Assembly: GCA_903930485.1 (NCBI GenBank)
Contig: CAIYYO010000050.1
Location: 1-10,379, forward strand
Source of the DNA: Methanobacteriota archaeon
Lineage (GTDB): Archaea; Altiarchaeota; Altiarchaeia; IMC4; QMZM01
DNA length: 10,379 nt
Reading direction: 5' to 3'
Part shown: one piece after another, positions 1 through 5,394 of the stretch
How the letters are laid out: every line of letters starts with the position of its first letter
Position numbering within the stretch: the first letter of the stretch is position 1
Translations under genes and position numbers: made by a program
Notes under the pieces: generated by a model
The model's input: the letters and a program-made list of their open reading frames with translations, nothing else
The model's database searches: none
What the model was told of the DNA's origin: nothing

Positions 1-891
1 AACCAGAGAGAGTCGGCAATATCCCTTGCGGCGCAAACCTGGAACTACTACGCGAATACCGATCTGTTCTACTACAACGTGACCGCGGACCCAAGCGCAG
101 TCATCGGCAGCGGCAAATGCATTATACAGTTCAGTCCCGGCATCTCAGGAAGCGCTTTAGGTCTGACATACATATACCTGGACGGCTCCGGAAGAGTTAC
201 GCAATCCAACATGCTCCTCGCAAGCGCCCAGGCTTGGACGACTGATTACGGCAATGCCAGCACGACTGAAAGGATCGACCTCCAGTCTGTGGTGTTCCAC
301 GAATTAGGCCATGTGACCGGCCTGGGAGACCTGTATAATTTGAACGATTCGAGAGGGGCCGACCATAATGAGGTGATGAATATTTATTGGATGGGGCATC
401 CCCGGCACAGCCCCGGGGCGGGAGACAGGACCGGGGAGCAGGGCATTTACGGGTGCGGAACAGCCGTCACGACTACGACCGTGCTTCCGACCACTACAAC
501 TACGCCCCCGACAACAAGCACGACAACGACGTCAACCACACTTCAAGGCACGACCACAACGTCGACTACTTCCTCGACAAGCATGACTACGACGACCACG
601 TCCTCTAGCACAGCTCCGACCACGACAAGCAGTCCCCCGACATCCACGACAATACCCGCCACGACAACAACTACAGCTACAAGCACGACGACCCTTCCCG
701 GAACGACTACGACCACCACCTCCTCGGTCACGACGACAACCAATGGGCAATGCCAGCTAAAGGGCGACTATCCGCCATGCGGCGCGATAACCGTCCAGGA
801 AATACTATCTACGATAACAGAATGGTCCAACGGGAATGCATCGCTGATGGACGTGTTTAATCTAATCGTCGAATGGGCTTCGAGCCCTTAG
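1..891 (+). CDS. Secreted metzincin-type zinc metalloprotease, 5'-truncated
   Basis: The reading frame is open from base 1, so the gene enters from the left and its start and signal peptide are not seen; a GTG at 79 is an internal Val rather than a convincing start. The visible part is 296 residues. Residues 100-110 read HELGHVTGLGD, the metzincin zinc motif HExxHxxGxx(H/D) with Asp as third ligand. A Met-turn candidate (EVMN) follows about 15 residues later, then a GIYGCG segment like the end of matrixin domains. Residues about 155-248 are a Thr/Ser-rich linker, probably extended and glycosylated. Residues 249-296 form a compact module with GDYPPCG and two Trp-containing helices, resembling short C-terminal modules of archaeal secreted proteins. 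By inference it is a surface or extracellular protease. Substrate is unknown. The family call is firm; subfamily (matrixin-like or snapalysin-like) is not. Confidence 0.8.
   Translation, partial: NQRESAISLAAQTWNYYANTDLFYYNVTADPSAVIGSGKCIIQFSPGISGSALGLTYIYLDGSGRVTQSNMLLASAQAWTTDYGNASTTERIDLQSVVFHELGHVTGLGDLYNLNDSRGADHNEVMNIYWMGHPRHSPGAGDRTGEQGIYGCGTAVTTTTVLPTTTTTPPTTSTTTTSTTLQGTTTTSTTSSTSMTTTTTSSSTAPTTTSSPPTSTTIPATTTTTATSTTTLPGTTTTTTSSVTTTTNGQCQLKGDYPPCGAITVQEILSTITEWSNGNASLMDVFNLIVEWASSP
466..740 (+). repeat. Thr-codon low-complexity tract
   Basis: This is a run of ACN codons, mostly ACG, ACA and ACT, with interspersed Ser and Pro codons. It encodes the linker between the protease domain and the C-terminal module. 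Codon third positions vary, so it is not a pure microsatellite, but near-repeats of ACGAC and ACNACN recur. The tract also creates artificial Val-rich and Arg-rich open frames on the other strand, which are not genes. Confidence 0.85.
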
Positions 892-895
892 CCGA

Positions 896-904
896 TTTAT
901 AAAT
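896..904 (+). promoter_or_regulatory. TATA box candidate for the uS15 operon
   Basis: TTTATAAAT lies 5 nt after the protease stop codon. A second candidate, TTATATTAG, is at 926-934. Archaeal initiation about 25 nt downstream of either box would give a leader of roughly 70-100 nt before the uS15 start at 1028, long for an archaeon. A weaker T/A patch near 1003 could allow a leaderless transcript instead. The T6 run at 937-942 may end transcription of the upstream protease gene. Confidence 0.45.
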
Positions 905-1027
905 CCCAATTCCAATATCCTTGGGTTATATTAGTCTTTTTTCTCGGATGACGGAGTCCCCAATCGGGAACAACGGCATGCCAGGGAACCATCAGTTGAG
1001 GCCTTTAGGGTCATATTCACCAGCAAA

Positions 1028-1480
1028 ATGGCACGAATGCATACAAGGAGAAAGGGCAAATCCGGGTCCAAGCATCCTGCAAGGGCAGGCAAGCCGGATT
1101 TCGTCGCGTACGATCAAAGCGAGATTGAGGAGCTCATATTAAAGCTTGTCAAGGAAGAGAATTCGCCAAGCAAGATCGGGATAACCCTCAGGGACCAGTA
1201 CGGCATCCCTTCGGTAAAGGACGTCACGGGCAAGAAGCTCGGCTTCTTCCTTGAGAAGAACAACGTAGCCTCAAAGATCCCTGAAGACTTGCAGAACCTC
1301 ATCAGGAAGGCGCTGAGTCTGCGCAAGCACCTGGACAAGAACGTCAAAGACAGGCACAACAAAAGGAGCATGCAGCTCGTCGAATCAAAGATCCACAGGC
1401 TGGGCAAGTTTTACCGCAGGAACGGAAAACTTCCGGAAGACTGGAGATACAATCCCGAAACCGCCAAGCTTATGGTGTGA
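1028..1480 (+). CDS. rps15: Small-subunit ribosomal protein uS15 (archaeal S15)
   Basis: The 150-residue length is the usual archaeal/eukaryotic size, larger than bacterial S15 because of an N-terminal extension. The N-terminus (MARMHTRRKGKSGSKHP) is typical of the archaeal protein. The S15 core covers about residues 75-148 and includes the RLGKFYRRNGKLPEDW segment and the PETAKL ending. It binds the central domain of 16S rRNA in the 30S subunit. The ATG at 1028 fits the conserved N-terminus; no clear Shine-Dalgarno precedes it. It is the first gene of an operon, 7 nt upstream of pcc1. Confidence 0.97.
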   Translation: MARMHTRRKGKSGSKHPARAGKPDFVAYDQSEIEELILKLVKEENSPSKIGITLRDQYGIPSVKDVTGKKLGFFLEKNNVASKIPEDLQNLIRKALSLRKHLDKNVKDRHNKRSMQLVESKIHRLGKFYRRNGKLPEDWRYNPETAKLMV

Positions 1481-1487
1481 AGCTAGG

Positions 1488-1721
1488 ATGAAGTATACGG
1501 CAAGGCTTGAGACCGAGTCCGCGGATGCGCCGAGCGTTTCCAAGGCCCTCGACGTCGACAACATAAGGCTCGACGGCCTCGAGATAAGCTCCTCCTGCAA
1601 GGGGGGGAAAATAATCACAGAGGTCGGCTCAAACAGCTTACCCACGCTGATAAACACCCTGGACGACCTGATAAGTTGCCAGATGGCGGCGGAAAAACTC
1701 ATAACGAAAGATCATCGATAA
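1488..1721 (+). CDS. pcc1: KEOPS complex subunit Pcc1
   Basis: This 77-residue protein has the small alpha/beta Pcc1 pattern: an N-terminal strand (KYTARLETES), an alternating middle around LEISSSCKGGKIITEV, and a C-terminal amphipathic helix ending LISCQMAAEKL. Pcc1 dimerises and binds Kae1 in the KEOPS complex, which makes the universal t6A modification at position 37 of ANN-decoding tRNAs. It sits between uS15 and eS1, and pcc1 is often found in this ribosomal neighbourhood in archaea. That context supports an otherwise short match. The upstream TGGTG about 10-15 nt before the ATG could serve as a weak ribosome site. Confidence 0.85.
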   Translation: MKYTARLETESADAPSVSKALDVDNIRLDGLEISSSCKGGKIITEVGSNSLPTLINTLDDLISCQMAAEKLITKDHR

Positions 1722-1723
1722 AA

Positions 1724-2281
1724 ATGGCTACCAAAGAGATTACGGCATGGAAGCAGAAAGCGATATACAGGCTTGTCGCTCCAGAGAATTTCGAGTCGCA
1801 GGAAGTCGGAAAAACATTCGGCAGCGACCCGGCCAACCTGATAGGAAGGAGGGTCGACGTCTCGCTGAAAGACCTGACCGACGACCGCACCAAGCAGCAC
1901 CTGAAGGTCATACTTGAGATCAACGACGTAAAAGAGGACAAAGCGTTCACCAAATTCAGGAAATTCGAAGCCAACCAGGGATACCTCCACTCCAAGATAA
2001 GGAAAGGAATGAGCAAGGTCGACTACATCGGCATGCTCAAGCTCTCGGATGCAAAAGTACGAGTGAAGGTAATGGCCGTAACTCACAAGAACGCCAAGAC
2101 CTCGCAAAAGAAAGACATACTCGCAAAGATCGCAAAAACCATCGACGGATACAAGGAAGCCAGCCTGAACGACTTCGTGCAGGCGACGATGTTCGGAAAG
2201 CTCGGGACCGAGATATACCACAACACCAAGAACATCTGCCCCATCAGCAGGGTCGAGGTTGAAGAGGTGAAGGTCCTCTGA
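1724..2281 (+). CDS. rps3ae: Small-subunit ribosomal protein eS1 (S3Ae)
   Basis: The protein has 185 residues from the ATG at 1724, which begins two bases after the pcc1 stop. The frame is open further upstream to 1676, but that extension overlaps pcc1 and lacks family residues, whereas MATKEITAWKQKAIY resembles the normal archaeal start. Recognisable S3Ae segments are FGSDPANLIGRRVDVSL, the KFRKFEANQGYLHSKIRKG region and the C-terminal TKNICPISRVEVEEVKVL. The protein is archaeal/eukaryotic specific and binds the 30S platform near the mRNA exit. It is slightly short for the family at the C-terminus. It is the last gene of the uS15-pcc1-eS1 operon. Confidence 0.96.
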   Translation: MATKEITAWKQKAIYRLVAPENFESQEVGKTFGSDPANLIGRRVDVSLKDLTDDRTKQHLKVILEINDVKEDKAFTKFRKFEANQGYLHSKIRKGMSKVDYIGMLKLSDAKVRVKVMAVTHKNAKTSQKKDILAKIAKTIDGYKEASLNDFVQATMFGKLGTEIYHNTKNICPISRVEVEEVKVL

Positions 2282-2295
2282 GGAATAAAACCTCA

Positions 2296-2307
2296 TTTTT
2301 AACTTTC
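2296..2307 (+). terminator. T-rich termination tract after eS1
   Basis: A T5 run and a second T run lie about 15-25 nt after the eS1 stop. Archaeal termination commonly occurs at T-tracts without a hairpin, and none is obvious here. A new promoter and a compositionally different gene pair follow. Confidence 0.35.
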
Positions 2308-2375
2308 TGGGTTAGATTTAAGTGTATGTCTGCTTGAAATAATCCCCAATGCGGAGAGGGAAACGCCTCAAGACC

Positions 2376-2384
2376 GCTTTTATG
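2376..2384 (+). promoter_or_regulatory. TATA box candidate for the VWA gene
   Basis: GCTTTTATG is centred about 30 nt before the ATG at 2410, the spacing expected for a leaderless or nearly leaderless archaeal mRNA. The box is enclosed by an inverted repeat, AATGCGG at 2348-2354 and CCGCATT at 2386-2392. Confidence 0.5.
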
Positions 2385-2409
2385 CCCGCATTACTCAAGA
2401 TAATACGCC

Positions 2410-3186
2410 ATGCCCCGCATACTCTTATCCCTACTCCTGGTTGCCCTTATGTGCTGCTGCGTCAAGAACGGGAGTGAGTTGGTCTGTAACAACCCCTACA
2501 TCCAAGTGGGTAACGAATGCTGTCTAGACCGAAATGATAACAATATCTGCGACAAAGATGAGATCACAGCGATGACGACCTCAACGACAACTGCGACGAC
2601 CACAACCGCAACATCTACAACAACCACAGCTGCACCCTCGACAGCAAATACCGAACCGACCGTGAAGGAACGAGAAGTAGTTTTGGTTATCGATACATCC
2701 GGCAGTATGAATGAATCTGTAGTAAATACCCCACAGCAAGCAGCTGCTTTGGGAATAGTAAACCAACTTAACGACAACGACAAGGTAGCTGTCGTAGAGT
2801 TTAAGGGGAACGCGTCTATCATCGAACATGTGAAAAAGCTTTCGGAAGGGCGAAAGGAGATTAAAGAAAAGATACAAAATCTCCAGTTTGGGCTTGGAAC
2901 AATCCTGAATCAGGCTCTTGATAAGGCATACTGGGCGTTACAAGAATACTCCCTAAGCGGCGACAAATATGTCATCATTATATCTGACGGTGTATATTCC
3001 GGCAGGGATTTTAACCAATCGCTTCAGGAAATTCATTCCCTAGTCGCCAAGAATATAACATTCTACACTGTAGGGGTTGGCCCATACACCGAAGAGCAGA
3101 CTTTGTTAGGCTTGGCAAAAGCGGGTAAAGGTAGATACTACAAGCCCGACGATTACGGGGGCCTAATTGCTGAAATAGATAAATAG
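2410..3186 (+). CDS. Exported von Willebrand factor A domain protein with EF-hand-like loop
   Basis: This protein has 258 residues. Residues 1-17 are a hydrophobic signal segment ending in three Cys. Lipid attachment is possible, but the residues before Cys15 do not form a canonical lipobox. Residues 26-51 form a Cys-containing module ending DRNDNNICDKDE (40-51). This fits a 12-residue EF-hand-type loop with D1, N3, N5, D9 and E12. Residues about 55-80 are a Thr-rich linker. Residues 88-258 are a VWA domain with an apparently complete MIDAS metal site: DTSGS (95-99), Thr164 in GLGT and Asp193 in ISDG. By inference it is a surface adhesion or sensing protein using divalent cations. It is followed 5 nt later by a small membrane protein. 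The pair looks more AT-rich than its neighbours, so transfer is possible but unproven. Confidence 0.88.
   Translation: MPRILLSLLLVALMCCCVKNGSELVCNNPYIQVGNECCLDRNDNNICDKDEITAMTTSTTTATTTTATSTTTTAAPSTANTEPTVKEREVVLVIDTSGSMNESVVNTPQQAAALGIVNQLNDNDKVAVVEFKGNASIIEHVKKLSEGRKEIKEKIQNLQFGLGTILNQALDKAYWALQEYSLSGDKYVIIISDGVYSGRDFNQSLQEIHSLVAKNITFYTVGVGPYTEEQTLLGLAKAGKGRYYKPDDYGGLIAEIDK
2575..2640 (+). repeat. Short Thr-codon tract in the VWA gene
   Basis: A shorter version of the ACN-codon linker seen in the metalloprotease at the left edge separates the Cys/EF-hand-like module from the VWA domain. Such linkers in archaeal surface proteins are often O-glycosylated; that is an inference here. Confidence 0.7.
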
Positions 3187-3191
3187 TCTGC

Positions 3192-3503
3192 ATGGGGACT
3201 ATTGATGTGTTCGTTGACGGGGGAATATTAGGGATATTCGCAGGCGTGTACTATAAGACCGGGATTCAAGCCGATGAGACGGGCCTAGCAGAGATTATTT
3301 TAACCCCAATATGTAAAACCATGCAGGTTGCTGCCTCTAAGTACAACTGCTGGAATCTTGTTAATCTTGTCTTGTGTGCAGGGGTTCTTTTTTCCGTAGC
3401 TTCGTTCATTGTGTCAATCAGCAAGATGAAGAACTGGAAACTGGGCGTAATAGTCTACTTCATCGGGTTTTTAAGCATATTCATCATTTTCTTGTTAGTT
3501 TAA
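3192..3503 (+). CDS. Small membrane protein of unknown function
   Basis: I do not recognise a family for this 103-residue protein. Residues 1-50 are mixed, with a weakly hydrophobic patch at 10-22. Residues about 54-76 and 83-103 are two transmembrane segments joined by a short Lys-rich turn (SKMKNWK), so that loop is likely cytoplasmic with both tails outside. The ATG lies 5 nt after the VWA stop, so the two are very probably co-transcribed and may work together, for example as membrane partner of the exported VWA protein. It ends just before the convergent terminator. It is a plausible real gene given its tight spacing and sensible membrane topology. Confidence 0.65.
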   Translation: MGTIDVFVDGGILGIFAGVYYKTGIQADETGLAEIILTPICKTMQVAASKYNCWNLVNLVLCAGVLFSVASFIVSISKMKNWKLGVIVYFIGFLSIFIIFLLV

Positions 3504-3512
3504 GGTGGCTAT

Positions 3513-3557
3513 AAGTCCTTAAAAGCCCCTTTTAATTTTTTAAGCCTCTAAGGACTT
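3513..3557. terminator. Nested inverted repeat between convergent genes
   Basis: An outer perfect 9-bp inverted repeat, AAGTCCTTA (3513-3521) and TAAGGACTT (3549-3557), encloses an inner perfect 7-bp one. The inner arms are TTAAAAG (3519-3525) and CTTTTAA (3529-3535), with a 3-nt loop and a T6 run directly after. The two repeats share bases, so they are alternative folds. The plus strand resembles a hairpin plus U-tract terminator for the VWA cassette. The stop codon of the minus-strand gene lies inside it, so it may insulate both directions. Confidence 0.5.
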
Positions 3558-3957
3558 TCCTCTCTGAAATATCGATCACCAGAAAAAGCGATCTCTTTTC
3601 TCCGATTATATCGGATTTCTCTATCATTTTCACGACTTCCTCGGCCTTGCACGCCGACTTCGAGCTTAACAACAACACGGCGAGGCTTGGCGAGAATTCA
3701 AGTATCTTCCACAAGTGCTTGTAGATCTCATCCAAGCCGCCGAATTCTATAGAGAACGTTATTTTCGGCTCGACCCAGACCATGTCGAGCTTACCGTAAT
3801 TCACGCCTTTCACTATCACCGAGGGATTGTCTCTTACGGTGTATCCAAGACGAGTTCCCATGTCCCTGTAGAACTGTAGGACCGCGTCTTTGAATTTATA
3901 ATCCGGGTTCTTGACATATTTGTCCAGGCCCGAGAAATCAGTGATCTCAGGATTCAT
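3532..3957 (-). CDS. Uncharacterised protein, possible PD-(D/E)XK-like fold
   Basis: I do not recognise a named family for this 141-residue protein. Its layout suggests a restriction-endonuclease-like core. An N-terminal helical part (1-40) is followed by GKLDMVWV (Asp58), then the strand ITFSIEFG (Glu71), an amphipathic helix with IYKHLWKI (Lys80, Lys84), the strand LAVLLLSS, another helix and a final strand LFLVIDIS. The usual Lys two residues after the Glu is absent. Either Lys80 or Lys84 substitutes, or the protein is inactive or simply a different alpha/beta fold. It starts 6 nt after the nnr stop and is likely the third gene of the cdc48-nnr operon. The nuclease idea is an inference only. 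Confidence 0.7.
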   Translation of the reverse strand: MNPEITDFSGLDKYVKNPDYKFKDAVLQFYRDMGTRLGYTVRDNPSVIVKGVNYGKLDMVWVEPKITFSIEFGGLDEIYKHLWKILEFSPSLAVLLLSSKSACKAEEVVKMIEKSDIIGEKRSLFLVIDISERKVLRGLKN

Positions 3958-3963
3958 TTTGTT

Positions 3964-5394
3964 TTATTCGTATTGACGGCAGAACGCTTTCGCGTCCGGG
4001 ATCTTTTCTATGACGTCCGTAGCTGTGAAAGAGTAATCAAGTTTGTCGCGACACAGGTCTCCTGCCAGGCCCGAAAGGAATGCGCCCGCGCATGCTGATT
4101 CAAATGGTTCGGATTTGGTCGCAAGCGCGCCTATGATGCCTGCCAGAACGTCCCCCGTGCCTCCGACGGTCATGCCGGGGTTGCCTGTCTTGTTCTGTTT
4201 CGTGCACGTTGGACCGGACACGATGTCGACAGGGCCTTTCAAAACGACGATCGCACCTGTCTTCTTCGCCTTAGATGCGACCAGTTTCACTCTGTCCTCG
4301 AAGGCGTCGGCGTAGTTGCCGAAGAGGGTGCGAAACTCTCCTGCGTGAGGCGTCAGGACGTGGCTTGCGCCTATTTCTTTCACGCTTAAGAGCTTTAACG
4401 CGTCGGCATCTATTATGACCGGCTTATTCGCCTTTACAAGAACTTTTTTGACGAAGGCTCGAGTCTCTTCACGCAGGCCGAGGCCGTTGCCAAGGACCAT
4501 CGCATCACATGGCATAGCCGCTACAAGGTCTGCGTCTTCTTCTGTCAGAAAATCTTCGGAGGCAAGGGGCTTGATTAGTATGTTGGGATCGTACGCTATC
4601 CTCTTCGCTACGTAGGCCGGGCACGCTATCGATATCAGGTCGACGCCGGTCCTGCATGCCGCTTTTGCGGCGAGCATCGTCGTGCCGACATATTCCTTGC
4701 TGCCCCCGACCACGAGAAGCCTTCCAAAGTCGCCTTTATGCTCCGAGCCTGCGCGCTTGGGGATAGCGGCAAAAACGTCGCCGGGCCCGCAAAGCGTTTC
4801 GGCTTCTTTGGGTATGCCGATGCCGACGACTTTTGCGTCCTCAGTCTTCTTGTTATGAAATGATAACGTGATGTCGGGCTTGAGTCCTGGGGTCGGAACG
4901 TCTGCGGAAACTTTGTACGCTTTAAGCGCGTTTATCGTCTTGACTAGGGTTTTTATCGGCTCCCTGACCTCTCCTTTTACGCCGACCCCGAGCAGGGCAT
5001 CGACGACCGCATCGGCTTTCTGCAGGTCGTCTTTGATTTTGTCGCAGTCTTTGGAGTCGCTTATGTATATCAGCCGTATCGAATCCAGCTTCCGGACTAT
5101 GGAATGGTTCATCTCCGCATCTTTGGACCGGACTCCGGCAACAGCATACACAGTCACCTTTTTCCCCATCGACGACAGGTGTCTTGCGGCAGCGAAGCCG
5201 TCACCTCCGTTATTCCCCGTACCGCAGAAAATCGATATGTCGGAAAAACGGGAACATGCCGCCGCCACCTCCCGGCCTGCATTTTCCATCAGAACCAGTC
5301 TTGAGACGCCGAGATATGCCGAATTCATGTCAAGCAATTTCGAATATCTGGCGACGTCCAACGTCTTCACCTTAAAACTCTTTTCCTTAGCCAT
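3964..5394 (-). CDS. nnr: Bifunctional NAD(P)H-hydrate epimerase / ADP-dependent dehydratase
   Basis: This 476-residue enzyme has both repair domains. It repairs damaged hydrated NADH and NADPH: the N-terminal part (about 1-210) interconverts R and S epimers, and the C-terminal part (about 212-476) dehydrates the S form using ADP. Epimerase landmarks are GTGNNGGDG (58-66), Asp132 in DALLGVG and SADVPTPG (163-170), a variant of the usual DxPSG loop. Dehydratase landmarks are GRLLVVGGS (224-232), GNGLG (302-306), IDADAL (328-333), LTPHAGEF (347-354) and NPGMTVGGTGDVLAG (405-419), whose Asp415 is the expected catalytic residue. The start ATG overlaps the end of cdc48 by 8 nt (ATGGCTAA), suggesting translational coupling. 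It is cytosolic housekeeping and full length for the fused form. Confidence 0.96.
   Translation of the reverse strand: MAKEKSFKVKTLDVARYSKLLDMNSAYLGVSRLVLMENAGREVAAACSRFSDISIFCGTGNNGGDGFAAARHLSSMGKKVTVYAVAGVRSKDAEMNHSIVRKLDSIRLIYISDSKDCDKIKDDLQKADAVVDALLGVGVKGEVREPIKTLVKTINALKAYKVSADVPTPGLKPDITLSFHNKKTEDAKVVGIGIPKEAETLCGPGDVFAAIPKRAGSEHKGDFGRLLVVGGSKEYVGTTMLAAKAACRTGVDLISIACPAYVAKRIAYDPNILIKPLASEDFLTEEDADLVAAMPCDAMVLGNGLGLREETRAFVKKVLVKANKPVIIDADALKLLSVKEIGASHVLTPHAGEFRTLFGNYADAFEDRVKLVASKAKKTGAIVVLKGPVDIVSGPTCTKQNKTGNPGMTVGGTGDVLAGIIGALATKSEPFESACAGAFLSGLAGDLCRDKLDYSFTATDVIEKIPDAKAFCRQYE

Noticed and set aside
543..743. Val-rich minus-strand open frame
   Set aside because: It is the complement of the Thr-codon linker of the metalloprotease.
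1676..1723. Upstream extension of eS1
   Set aside because: It overlaps pcc1 and lacks the conserved S3Ae N-terminus, which begins at 1724.
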